Below the pieces are notes generated by a model. It was given only the letters and a program-made list of their open reading frames with translations, made no database searches and had not been told where the DNA came from. Positions 10,906-22,439 of a stretch of DNA of 64,000 nt are shown here, piece after piece. The position numbers and the translations under genes were made by a program. The DNA lies in assembly GCA_030762175.1 (NCBI GenBank), contig CM060834.1, forward strand, positions 25,866,501 through 25,930,500. The letters are read 5' to 3'. Every line of letters starts with the position of its first letter. Position 1 is the stretch's first letter. This DNA comes from Metallyticus violacea (lineage: Eukaryota; Arthropoda; Insecta; Mantodea; Metallyticidae).

Positions 10906-11677
10906 AATTCCTTCCAAGTCTAATGCTTTTATTAATGGCTGATCTTCATGTCTCATAAATTATAAAAGCAAGCCTTGCTTCTCGAAACAGGAGGAAGCAA
11001 TACAGTTTCTGAAGCTTACAACCCCTTAGCCCATGCCCTGTATTTTATGTAGATTTTTTCTGAACATTTCGGTTTCTTCAATAACTGTGCATGCCTTTCA
11101 TCTACTTATTTTCTTGAAAAAAAATGGTAGTATGATTTTTGAATAGTTCTTGGAGAGGCTAAATGTATTCTTGAGGAAGTATACATGGTGCCTTTTGAAA
11201 ACATGAAACTCTATCCCGTATCTCCTACATTAATAAAGATACTAAAATGTATACACTTAGTTAGAACTCCCTCGTGATGTTTGAAACAATTTTTCATTTG
11301 ACGCACCAGGATAAGGTTATTTTGGGTGAGCAAGATAAATGAGACATCTTATATATCAATATACTTCTCCATTACTCAGGAAGTTGCTGTAAATTATAAT
11401 CTGCCATAGTCTCTGTGCTTCCCCATACAATGTATGGACAGATAAATTTTTCTAATTATATTACCGACCGTGTTCTGATTATGTTTTATTTTATTTAGCA
11501 TTCGCAACATTACTTTGTAGTATTTCACGGCCAAGTGAGAAAGTTAAACAAATAAATAAAAATAACATTTATTTTATATTGTGCTTTAGAAAAACCTCGT
11601 TTTGCACATAAGCTAGATGATTCCTCAAACATAAGCCTATTTACTATTTGGAAGAAAAGGTTTTTCATGGATGATTA

Positions 11678-11945
11678 TACCGCCAGCGGTGACCGAGGCG
11701 CGGACTAGTGAACGGGAGATCTGGGGTTCAATTCCCTCCAGGACCGTCCTCCCTGACTGAGGTTTTTTCCCGGTTTTCCTCAGTCCTCTTAAATGGCAAA
11801 TGCCGGGAACTTAGACCTGGAACATTTCCTTCTTAAAATTTTTTTTCCCAATATCTCATTTTATTCTCACGTAGCATCAGTGTCCACTACCTCAGTAATA
11901 AAAACGGGCGTTCAACACTATTCAAAAATAAATAAATAAATAAAA
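11678..11945 (+). repeat. SINE-B copy 2, full length
   Basis: Head with GGTGACCGAGG--CGGACT and B box GGGGTTCAATTCCC, body with GACTGAGG(T)nCCCGGTTTTCCTCAGTC, CATCAGTGTCCAC, AAAACGGGCGTT and an AATAAATAAATAAA tail. Flanking 11-bp duplication with one mismatch: ATGGATGATTA at 11667-11677 and ATGGATGCTTA at 11946-11956. It appears to sit inside a LINE tail, since ORF2-like codons resume immediately downstream. Confidence 0.9.
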
Positions 11946-12585
11946 ATGGATGCTTACAGGATATTATTTCTGAAAGTATTAAGGATTAATTGCAAAGAAA
12001 GATGCATTATGTGTGGGAAAGTGGAAAGTCGGTTCCATTGTCTAATTGAATGTGAAATGGTACAAAGGTGGAGGTATGGCATTTGGGATGAAAAATGGAC
12101 AAACTAACGAAGGAATAGTGGGAACCAAAATGTTAGCAGATACGAGAGTAGAGAAAATGAAGAACCTGGGGAAATTTTCATTAAGTTAGGGATAAGGAGA
12201 GAAATTAAGAAAGGGGCTTGAAAGCACAAGCAGTGGTGAAAATTGATAATTCATTTTAGGGGTTCTTCACACACACGCACGCATACACACACATACATAC
12301 ATACATACATACATACATACATACATACTTACATACATACATAAAAACAGGTGGTTAAGATATGGGAGAACCACAGTTTTGGTATTGCTAACTTTTAGAA
12401 ATGTTGTATGCTTATATAAGTTAAAATGTAACGTGGTTTGGTGACAATGGATTGAAAATGTATAATTAACAAATTGATGTACTTATGAAGCTATGTAATT
12501 AGTTGCAAAGGCACCGAGAAAAAATTCAAATTTGAATGTATAATTATTTGTTGAAATAAACCTATTCATTCATATGCCTTTTTAT
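11946..12585 (+). pseudogene. LINE ORF2 C-terminal remnant with 3' tail
   Basis: Reading from 11950 gives a degenerate ORF2 end with CKERCIMCGKVESRFHCLIE (about 11992-12051), followed by C and WRYGIW: the C-x2-C...H-x4-C knuckle. A (CATA)n repeat lies in the presumed 3' UTR, and a tail AATAAACCTATTCATTCAT closes the element near 12585. Upstream sequence at about 11590-11666 may be its continuation, split by SINE-B copy 2. Not functional. Confidence 0.6.
12268..12344 (+). repeat. (CA)n/(CATA)n microsatellite
   Basis: CACACACGCACGCATACACACA followed by about 13 CATA units with one interruption. Confidence 0.92.
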
Positions 12586-12602
12586 TGTCGTGTATATTTA
12601 CG

Positions 12603-12603
12603 C

Positions 12604-12635
<32 letters not shown>

Positions 12636-12640
12636 TAATA
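12603..12640 (+). repeat. (AAT)n microsatellite
   Basis: About 12 AAT units with one TGATAATA interruption, just after the LINE 3' tail. Confidence 0.92.
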
Positions 12641-12644
12641 AGTG

Positions 12645-13630
12645 TAATATTACATTATATATGTAAAACTCATAATACACTAATATAAATAATAATCAAC
12701 AACTTATGATGGAGCAAATTGATAGTTAATTTTAATTTCGGAATATGCGAATATGAAGTCGTTATATATCGGTGATTCATATTTTGAATTGTGGTTTTAC
12801 GTTTATCATACAATGCTTTTATGGCCTTCTTTGAGAGTTCGCGAAAATATGTAGTTCGACAGGTAGGAGAGCCCTAGGCTACTCAGTTCGACTATGTCGA
12901 TTGGCATCGAAAATCTCAAGCGCTTAACATCGTGTAAGGTACACTCAAACCAGATCAGTACAAACTTTAAAACAAAACAAAAAAAACCAAAAAAAAAACC
13001 TATGAGCCATCGTCTGTCAGTAAACAAGAAGTGACGAGTGACAAACGTAAAGGAAGAAGGTGGTGTGTAGCATGTGACCTACTGTACCACTCGCACCTGT
13101 CGTCTGCAGTCCAGTACCAACATAACTTCATTCGGTTTATTCTAGTTTTAGTGATTAGAAATTGTGATGCTTACATATGAGTGTTTTGCCTGTTAGTTTT
13201 CAGATTAAATTTATTCTCATTTACTTCACGTCAGCAAATACACAGAAAAGTTGCATTTTGTTTCATTGACTCCAAATTTATAGTTTGTATCCATTTATTT
13301 AAGAACAGTTACAACACTCTAGTGCTTTCTGCCACGGTTTGGGAATCGCTGAATAAGTCAATCGCATTCAATCCGCCTCCCACCAATTTTATGCCTATCT
13401 TCATGCGCAAGGCATACCAATTTTATACATAAATTAAGACTATGATTCAGGACACTGTATTAGCCAAGTACTAGCACAGAAACTGGAATCTTTCCTGACA
13501 CTGAAAAAAAAAAAAAAAAACCGCGTTGTACACAAAAAGGGATTAAATGTGATTTGAACAATTATGGATCCATAAACATTAACCTCCGCACTAGGTAAAT
13601 TATTTGAAACAGTAATTTTGCTTCGGTTAG
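12645..13630. other. No recognised feature
   Basis: Only short ORFs. A run of 17 A at 13504-13520 is the only simple repeat. Confidence 0.45.
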
Positions 13631-13634
13631 TGAA

Positions 13635-14600
13635 ATTGCTAAATAGTAATAACATCTTATAACAAACCCAACATGGTTTTCGAACATCTTATTCAAATAC
13701 AACAGCAATCATTTGTTTTATTAAGTTATTACTGTAAAAACTGAAAAGTGGTGATAAAGTTGCTGACTTAATGATTGATTTATCTATGTCTTTGATTGCA
13801 TATCAGGCACCAGACATTGCTTAATAAATTACAGCAGTTTGGTATCTGAGGTCTGTCTAATAGATTACTAGCATCATATTTGGAGGGTAGAGATTAATAA
13901 TAAGATTTGAATTGATTATGTCCATGTACACTGAGGTGGTTCACCTTGTACATAATAGGATTAATAAGGTTGTTGGAAGTAAAACAAGGGGTTCAGCAAG
14001 GCTTTGTCTTGGACCCTGTGCTATTTATATCATATGTAAATTATATGCCTATGATGATCATTTTAGTATAGTGAGCTATGCTGATGATTCTAATGCTCTT
14101 TAAGTTTAAAAGATGCAATTGTTTCTAGTTTTCAATTACTTTGCCAGTATTTTGGGTCAAATGGATTACAAAACATACAAAATACTAGGGTAATTATTTT
14201 ATATATCTAATAGGAACACTACGAATGAAATTATATTTCCAACCTTAAAGTTAAATGTTGCTAAAACACACTTATTTTGAGCATAGAAACTTATGGTGGG
14301 CTATCCTCGACTCATCGTGTACATCTTGTATGTAATAAAATAAGTAAAATTGTTTATTTAATTAGAATCTTGAAAAGACACATTTTCACTTCTTATTTAA
14401 AAATTGTGTATTCCAATTTGATCTTTCCACACCTAAATTGTTGTATTGAATTTTGGGACTCTGCTGCCCAAACACGTATTGGTTCTAAGAAATTCATTCG
14501 AATTATATTTACTTTTAAACAATGGTATATTGTAGCAATATATTTATCAAACAGAAAATTCTTAGTCACCTCTTTGTACTAAGTAATGCTAATAGTTGTA
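13635..14600 (+). pseudogene. CR1/Jockey-type reverse transcriptase remnant
   Basis: Plus-strand pieces of a non-LTR reverse transcriptase in order: an NMVFEHLIQIQQQ-like stretch at the position of Q-GFR-G-ST, a GDKVADLMIDLSMSLIAY stretch (DLSKAFD region, the key Asp-Ala-Phe-Asp lost), GVQQGFVLDPVLF (about 13988-14028; family GV-QGS-LGPLLF), SYADDSNAL (about 14073-14099; the YxDD catalytic box intact), then an open frame at 14277-14582 with KISKIVYLIRILKRHIF and YSNLIFPHLNCCIEFWDS, matching the post-thumb Y--LI-SHL-YGI-FWG block. Multiple frameshifts. Confidence 0.75.
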
Positions 14601-14639
14601 AATGGTAATACATTTAATAAAAGGAATAATGAAATCCAG

Positions 14640-15020
14640 TTTTACAATACAACATCTAATACTGTGTACATAATATATAAATACATGACCCGTACGTAAT
14701 GATGGATGGTGTACTATACAATAAATTATTCAGCAAAATATAGGTACTCTTTGGCAATACATTGAAAAAGAACTCAATAATTATAAACATTTATAAATGT
14801 CTTTACAATATTGATAATTTATAAAAAAATTAAATAATGTAAACTTTATATATGTAAACCTCTTGACAGAAAAAAAAACCATTTCCATATTCTACGTATT
14901 GATCGAAGGGATGCTCGTAAACTCTGTACTCACAAGCGCATGCAGCGACTGCACACTGCAGTGAGCGCTTTGTCTGAAACATAGTGGTCACAATCATAAG
15001 TATCTGGAAAGAGAACTTTA
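14640..15020. other. No recognised feature
   Basis: AT-rich. Could be the 3' part of the preceding LINE, but no conserved block is seen. Confidence 0.4.
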
Positions 15021-15025
15021 GGCTA

Positions 15026-15092
15026 GAGTAGCGATAGCCTAGCGGTTTAGAAGGCATTGCTTTTCTGCATAAGCTGCTGGGTTCAAACACCA
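15026..15092 (+). repeat. tRNA-like head of a possible third SINE
   Basis: GATAGCCTAGCGGTTTAGAAGG resembles a pol III A box and GGGTTCAAACACC a B box, about 45 nt apart, followed by a T-rich stretch. No acceptor-stem pairing is clear, so it is a tRNA pseudogene or SINE head and not a tRNA gene. Confidence 0.45.
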
Positions 15093-15502
15093 TTTTTTTT
15101 TTTCATTAGTATTATAAGTGTACATGTAGAACACAATGTTGCCTTAATAGTTTAACGTATCATTTGAGTTTAATGGCATTACACAAAAACGCAATCACAA
15201 ACTAACACATTCTTTACAAATAATGAAATAAATACATGATATTAAAAATTATCTTCTTAAAGGAAAACGTACAGAAATAAACACAAATTTATATCGGGTG
15301 TATGAATCCTTCACATGTATAGCTATTCTCAATCTTCAGGGCATAGATGTCAGATTTCTACAATAATGTGGACGAGAGGCTACCATGTTCCAGGGATTTT
15401 GAATTTGTGTCCATAAGCCATCTTTTGTCCTTGCATGTGCAGGGAATGTGTGTGCAGCATATTGTATTTAGATAAGAACAAATAATGAAGAAAATTGATA
15501 TA

Positions 15503-15504
<2 letters not shown>

Positions 15505-15533
<29 letters not shown>

Positions 15534-15534
15534 T
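15505..15534 (+). repeat. (AT)n microsatellite
   Basis: About 15 AT units. Confidence 0.92.
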
Positions 15535-15539
15535 GCTAA

Positions 15540-17100
15540 CGTTAAAGGTTGTTGTGTATAGGAAACAATATTACGAAACTAATTTGTAATAATATGTTGC
15601 AAAAATTTATTAAAAAAAAAGTGTTTCATGTAGGCAGGCGAACCTGCGGTGTTAACCACGGCATCCCTGCACACTCTGCCACAGAGCTTACGGAACACAT
15701 ACTAGACAGTGTCTTTAGTGTATGCCATATAACACAACTGCTGTACTGGCTACACACCCTTACTGGATACCTTGTGAACCGCGCGCTGTAATGAGCAGAA
15801 TTTTGAACAATTTTGCGTTCAATAGATTCTTTTGGAGGGGAGTCAAAAGGATGCACATATTTTTATTGTTGACGATGTTACATGCCATTTTGTTTTGAGT
15901 CTATTGACTGTAAATAAAGGTTGATTGATTGATTGACAGTGAAACGAATATTTCTACAAAGTTAAAATTACTGAATAAACGTGCTTGATGGCAGACTTTG
16001 CACTGTATGACCCAAGGAATAGGAGACGTAGTAAGAATGTGTATTACCGACTAACTAAATTATCAGGAACAATACATACCCCTCTGCTCCGTTTAACAAT
16101 ACTGCCGCAGTGCTAACCACCATTAAAACCAGCAATGTCCTGGTTCAAGAGACACAATTAGTAACCCACGACGCTCTTAATTCAAACATAATGTGAATAT
16201 CTTCCCAAAAGTGGATGTAATGAGCGAGCAGAAACACCACAACCCATTAAGTGACAACCACAGCTTATTAATTCCATATTGACATATACAGATAAAGTTA
16301 AGTGGCTTAATTAACGCCTGATAGCCAAGCCGCAAATTACACAGTACTTAATACAAAACTCGGCTCTGGAACAAGATCAAGTACCTAAAACGCACATATC
16401 GATACCATGTAGCTACAATATCAGGTAGAATCTTATACGTTTATGCAATACAATGTGCACCTGATATATCTTGTCTGAAAAATACACCCAAATATATTAT
16501 GTGAACCGGTATTTAAATCAATTAATACAGTAATAAGATTAATCGAACAAAGAAGTTAAGAGGCGCACTCGGCCAAGATTACATATCGAACAATTGGCTA
16601 TGATGCCTAACCTGTAAATGATGTCCCGCATTGACGTCAGAAAGCGTTGACTGATGTTTGTTATTAACCTTTCAATCGCTATGTATTTTTTTAAACTTTT
16701 CTTTATAATTGAATTCGAGAATTTACATTTTATTCTTTTATTATAATTTAGTAAAGGCATGCTATAAGCTTATATGCTTGGGTTGAATGACATTGTTGTA
16801 ATGTTATGCAAGAGAACATTCTTGCCATGATGTGATTGAGTTCTCTGTATTAGTGCTGGCATCTAGGAAGTAATAATGTGAATCAGTGTAGTGGCGGCCA
16901 AGAGTGCGATTGTTAACTCTTATAATACGATTAATAGTCATAAGTTATACCATGTAATTTATTTAAAACAAATTATTTTGATGCGATTTCCGATTATTAC
17001 TATAACTGTCCCAAAATAAGTGTAGCATTTTTAGAGAGGTATTTATTAACAATGAATGAATGCAAATACTAATCAAAATAAATTAGTAGATGGTGTTAGG
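15540..17100. other. No recognised gene; one TTGA-repeat tail
   Basis: Contains GTAAATAAAGGTTGATTGATTGATTGAC at 15911-15937 (written here in parts as GTAAATAAAGG then four TTGA-type units), which looks like the 3' terminal repeat of a LINE, but no coding region adjoins it. The rest is featureless. Confidence 0.4.
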
Positions 17101-17331
17101 AGTATTCTCACACTAGTCCCTCAGCATGGCGTACAGCAAGATCGCTGATTCAATCCCTACCAGGGTCGATGAATAAAATTTTCGGGCGTAAATTTACAGC
17201 ACGCAAAACAGCCTCAAGACTGGAAGAAGAGACCTCTCAGCAAAATTTATAGGCCGTTTCAGCCTTGAATTGAATGAAGCGTTGATAAACTGAGATGTTA
17301 AAGAGCGTTCGTAAATAAACCAAATCAATAA
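17101..17331 (+). repeat. SINE-A copy 3, diverged
   Basis: Recognisable B box GCTGATTCAATCCC, body with GGCGTAAATTTACAGCACG, GGCCGTTTCAGCC and GATGTTAAAGAGCGTTCGTAAATAAACC. The A-box half is decayed and a stretch between TTTTCGGGCG and TTTACAGC is deleted relative to full copies. No clear duplication. Confidence 0.8.
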
Positions 17332-17610
17332 CTAACGTTGAAAACTCTGATTTTTATCTTTAGAAGACATTAAAAAATTTCGTGGTCACTAGAATATCTA
17401 TTTTACGATTAAATTTCATTTCTATGGTCAAATGTTAAAAATCTTGCCTTACACAACCCTAGAAACACATTTGAAGATGTTTAGCTTCTAGTACTGCAGA
17501 TCTGGTCTGGTGCAGGCTAAGGGAAGGGCATTAATTTGCAATTCTACAAGATGCACAAGGTAATATTCGAGTTACTTTTTACAAATAATAAACTATAAAA
17601 CATGCGGGGA

Positions 17611-17669
17611 TTTTTTTATTCGTTTCATTTACGGACGCTTTTTAACATCTCAGGTCATCAGCGTCCCCA
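17611..17669 (-). repeat. SINE-A 3' fragment
   Basis: Minus-strand match restricted to the tail end: CATTTACGGACGC-TTTTAACATCTCAGG and CATCAGCGTCCC. The rest of the element is missing, as expected for extreme 5' truncation. Confidence 0.75.
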
Positions 17670-18240
17670 ACATTGCGGTTAAGTTTATATATTGTTAAGT
17701 TACAAGTAAAAGTTTTAAATCTTTTAAACTTAAAGGGAAAATGAATATAAACGTTATTAAAGACGATGGATGCACTGAAATTATTAACTCATCCACCTCC
17801 CCAAAATGTGCGATGACTTTTATTACTGAAATTGTGAGGTAGTATGAGCACGTCATGGTGTACCAGCAGCAAGAAACGCACTAGATAGCAGCGTACAGCA
17901 TGAGGGTAAGGGGTAACGCTGGAAAAATGGAAATCCCTAATCAATTATTTATCTCTCTCTCCCTCATACACTCATAATACTTAGGTCTTACTTGGAGTAA
18001 AACCTAGGAAAAGGAGGATCCAATGATAAACTACGGCTCGCTACGGCCTCACGACATCTACTACCCTCCTATTCAGTGGTAATTATACAGTGCTTTTCCC
18101 CGCGGCGCGGAGTTTTTCCTATGATTGAGTGGAGGGGATAGCAATCCTACTGGCTTATCTGTAACTTACTGACTGTCGCATTCATAGCGCAGATGTTCCC
18201 GGGTGTGCGCTGTATTGTTCGTTTACTAATTAGACAATAT
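17670..18240. other. No recognised feature
   Basis: No match to the families seen in the window. Confidence 0.4.
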
Positions 18241-18359
18241 ACTTAAAGTGTATTATGCCTTGTGTGTTAACAACAGCACAGCTTGTCTTTATGTACGATT
18301 CATATGTGGTAACTCAGTAGATTTTTTTTTTTTGACATATGCTTTTGTTACTTACGTGA

Positions 18360-18735
18360 ATACCATACTAACCCCTTTTTCCAGAGAATTAACCGGCAGG
18401 GAGCGTGATCATGCATTTTTACAACAGGATTCTGTCATTGCCCATGCTACGAATATTTCCACGAGAGCAATTCACAATGTGTTTCCACAAGACAGAGTTA
18501 TTAGTAGGGATTTGTGGCCCCTTTGGTTTTCCGATTTAACAGCCTACGATTATTATCTTTGGAGTAAATTAAAAAATGCAGTGTGTAAGATGAACCCACA
18601 CACCATACAAGAACTCAAAAGATAACATTTATCAGGAAATTGTCCGAATTTCTCATAATGAACCACAGTGTGTGATGAATAATTTCCTAAACAGATGCCA
18701 AAAATGTTTGGAGAATAAGGTGGACAGCTTCAACA
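18360..18735 (+). pseudogene. Mariner-type (DUF4817 group) transposase, C-terminal part
   Basis: An open frame at 18248-18625 reads FLQQDSVIAHATNISTRAIH (second catalytic Asp, family FQQDGA-AH), then DLWPLWFSDLTAYDYYLWSK (family WP-RSPDLTPCDFFLW; third catalytic Asp kept) and NPHTIQELKR. After a frameshift it continues NNFLNRCQKCLENKVDSFNT, the family R--C-E--G-HF end. The N-terminal HTH and first catalytic Asp are absent. The open frame upstream of about 18360 is not transposase-like. Confidence 0.8.
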
Positions 18736-19229
18736 CCTCATTTGATAAATCGGTAACTACTGGGTCTCTTCAATTGATTTGTAATAGTTGTGTGATTGGT
18801 TTGCTTAATTGTTTTGCCCTCCTGCTAATCACCGAGACCCGGCTCGCCCATAAGACAAAACACTCGGGGGCGGGGGGGCTATCGCACGGTGTAACGGTTG
18901 GCAACTGTGACAAATGCAGTATATTAAGCAATGTAGCACTGGTGCGTGGGACGACGGGCTCCAAACTGTTCACATCATGCTCTAATATTGTCTCCCACTT
19001 ACTCTACTGTTATCAAATTCTGCTGTAATAATGTCTTCATCAACTCTCTGACATGCTAGATAAGTTTAAAACTGGTTAATTACAATAATATTGCTAAGTT
19101 TCTTAAAGCACTTTAGTAAGGGCGCGTCATTACACATTAACTTATTCTGAAATAGCCTACAGGTCATATAGCAGCGTATTACATTGGTCTTGTTAACAAA
19201 GCCTATTTATAAGATTTTAATGTGTACTA

Positions 19230-19775
19230 TATACTGGGTGAGCAATGCTTGACGCGACCGCGGGACCAGCGGCAGCGCTATGTCGCTATATTGGCGGAGG
19301 TGAGGAGTATATTTCCCCTCCGCTGCGCTAGGCTTCGGTGTGAGTTGAAATCTTGAGCAAGCAGTACGTGTTTGTTAAGGGATGCAATACAGTGTATTGA
19401 GTGTAAGTGTATTAAGTGAAATGTGCTAATACAAGAGTATTCATGTATGATTCATAAGTGCGTACAGAATCAGCTCATGGTGTAAGGATTATTTAAAGAG
19501 CTGATGTTCACGTTCCTAATCGTGGTTCGATTCAACGATTAGCAAATAAATTTCGTGAAACGGGAAGTGATCTTTATTTCCGGGAGGGAATTGAAAGAGG
19601 AAGTGTACAAAAAAAATCCACACACTTTAGGTGAACTTAAAACTAACATTCGTCAAAAAATTGCTGTCATTTCTCAGAGGAAACTGCAGAGTGTAATGAG
19701 CAATTTCCTAAGCAGGTGTCAGAAAAGCTTGAACAATGAAGAAGGGCAGTTCTATCATCTCCTTGCTTAATATAC
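19230..19775 (+). pseudogene. Mariner-type (DUF4817 group) element, internally deleted
   Basis: The N-terminal HTH region (RGSIQRLANKFRETGSDLYF, about 19520-19580) is followed almost directly by the transposase C-terminus in the open frame 19555-19770: NPHTLGELKTNIRQKIAVIS and SNFLSRCQKSLNNEEGQFYH. The whole catalytic core is missing. The C-terminal part closely parallels the one at 18600-18735, so both belong to one family. The deletion makes this copy MITE-like. TIRs were not confidently located. Confidence 0.75.
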
Positions 19776-20334
19776 GTGAGTAAGTTACTTTTTTTTTAAG
19801 TGTTTATGTTATGTATGCTAGAAATGACTTACGCGATAAACCGTACTATATTTACTGTGGACTTCCTGTCACCCCCTCCGCCGAGACAGCAGCCAGCCTC
19901 GCCGGCCGGTTGCATGCCGCGAAACCGGTTGCGTGAAGGATCGTTCATCCCACATCACCACAGAAACAATGATCCAGATTTTGTACTGAAAATCATATTT
20001 TTAACGCTAATTGCTTTGAATTTACAAACTTCTATACTAAGTGTGTTGTTCAATATTATACTCTAAACCTCTTCTGATTAATTAATGCATAAGTACATAC
20101 CTAAGAAATATGTTTTGTGTATTTAACACCGATTACAATCTCAATTTAAACCGAACCTCACTCATTTACAAAATAAAATAGTAAATTTTAAACATAGGAG
20201 TTTTCTAACGCTCTGTGAATGGGTTAAAAAAAAAGTTTACGTGATTTATTTCTCTCAGAGTTTATACGGCGTCTGGGCAGGAACTTCCAGGGGGGTCGTG
20301 ATAATGTAACGTAAAGGTCTTTTCCTTCCTTCAG

Positions 20335-20394
20335 GAGAAACAGAAAATTGTTTCAGAAGCGCTAAGTGAAAACGATACCGCAGGCAACATCTTG
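20335..20394 (+). other. Candidate 60-nt coding exon
   Basis: A polypyrimidine tract and acceptor (CTTTTCCTTCCTTCAG) end at 20334, and a consensus donor GTAAGC begins at 20395. The 60 nt between are open in one frame only (20 codons beginning EKQKIVSEALSENDTAG), in phase 0 at both ends. The two other frames contain stops. The sequence is not part of any repeat seen here and is locally less AT-rich. No family is recognised and no partner exon is identified, so this may be coincidence. Confidence 0.35.
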
Positions 20395-20399
20395 GTAAG

Positions 20400-22430
20400 C
20401 AATCTTTTCTCATTCCAGAGCGGAAGTGAAGCTGGCATTATTTATTTTGCAAGGAGATAAGTGTTCCAGTGGTGTGAGGACGCCTGTCCAGTTGGTGCTC
20501 GTGTCGAGAATTTAGAGTCCATATCCTGTTAGTCCGGGGTCCCGGATATTAGCACACATTTACATGCAAGTTCCATCATAGCCCGCCGGGGCAGAGTTTG
20601 TTGCAGCGGTGCCTTGTTCCTTGACTCACATTAAATGAGACAAAAATATCACGCAATGTTACTCCATAACAGCGGGAGAAATTATACACAAGGGAGTATT
20701 GTCGGCCTGAGAACATAATTAATTTCAAATATTTAAAACGTGTCGCGAATGCCTGATATTAAAAATATGAAGATTTATCCAGCTTCAAACTGGTCTGTGT
20801 TCTTTTCTTCTGTCTATGTAGTTATAAGATCCTAATTTCTTCAAGCGAATATATGCAAAGCTTTTACCTAATAAATGTATTACAAATATCCTGAGTTTGA
20901 TTTGCCTTCATTGTTTAAAACAGAAAATACATTCACAAAGAGGAGATAATGTCTCTAATTCGCAAAATAAAATTTTACATGAATATCTGGGTTCCAAAAT
21001 TTACTAACCTGACATACGAAAATTGAACCAATTTAAAAACAACATGACAAATAGCGCTATCTATTGGAAGATTAGCGTACTAGTTTTAACTCTTTACACT
21101 GCATTTATTTCAATGGCCAATATTAGCAACCTACTTTAATGTAATATTAAGCATTTGAATGCCGTGCTGTGATACAGTGAATATATTTATTTTAAGGAAT
21201 CTACTGTTGATACAAAACCGTCAAAATTTGGTTTTTTGAAAAATTTCTGTCACAAATAAGAAAACAAATGCTCTAAAACAATGCTTTCCAGTGTATTTAA
21301 ACATGTATAAGGTCTTTAACAATTTAATAAAGTTCTCTTCAAATAAATTAATAGTCAGATAAAGTATAAAACTAGCCAGTGCACTGTAACGTCATAATTA
21401 ATTAAACCAAGGTACATTGTGATATGTGCTTTAATGAATTTTAACTAAACCAAAGGCATAACATTCAACATGTTTGTCGCAGAACAATCAATAAAGAAGA
21501 ATCATGGCACATATCTGTATTTAAGAAAATTTAGCGAAGGAATTATCCAATTTAATCCAGAATTCTTTAGTTACCATGTTAAACAAGAATACCTCGGTCA
21601 CTGGCACAATAATCAAGGCAGCTGAATGAATGATGTTGAGGTAAAGAACGGTGACTCGCCATTCCCAAACAACCTTTCTCCAAGGAAAGCTAACCATCAA
21701 CTCTCCGGTGTCAGCCTAGACAGTCAGGAAGAAAAGATAGCGCCAAGTGCTCTGACCAATAATAAACGCATAATGCATGTTTTAACCAATCAGCGGCAAC
21801 CACTGCGTTCGAGAACCTTCCCAAGTGGCTGTCATCATAACAAACAGAAATAGAAGCCAGGGGAAATGCAAAGACGAATTACATAAGCTAACATATCGGG
21901 GTACAACTAAATAAGAGGTTTCCTTAAATCCCATCAAACAGCAATTAGATTATGCTTATGGATAGCCTTCATCACATTCTACTATGAATTAGAAACATAT
22001 GATCTTCATGAATGTGGAGGTGACGGCTGAGCAAAACATCTGTCTCAATGAGGAGAAACAAGCGGCTTGAAGTCAAAGAATTCCAGTATGGTTGCGGCAT
22101 GTTGTTATAACTGTCTTTTGAATTATTAATTAAAACTTTACTGACTAAAGTGTAAGGTAGATGTTCCATTACTTTTAGCAATACGAAGAATAGTGTGAAA
22201 TGTGACAAAGCAATTAATAAAAGAATTACGGGAGTTTAACTGCTGCTCTAAATATAAACATCAAACTTGTCTAAGGAACACCATGTTGTTCTTCAATCTT
22301 CTATTAGAATAGAGTCTCATTATATACGTTGTGTAACATTGATATTCCTAATAATTTACAAAAACCAAATGTAATCATTTTAATCGAAATAGCGCTATGT
22401 TCTCATTTTAATTTAACTAACACATAATCA
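20400..22430. other. No recognised feature
   Basis: An open frame at 21626-21853 (75 codons, plus) has fairly even base composition and two CCAAT motifs, but no recognisable domain. The rest is AT-rich. Confidence 0.35.
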
Positions 22431-22439
22431 TAAATGTAA

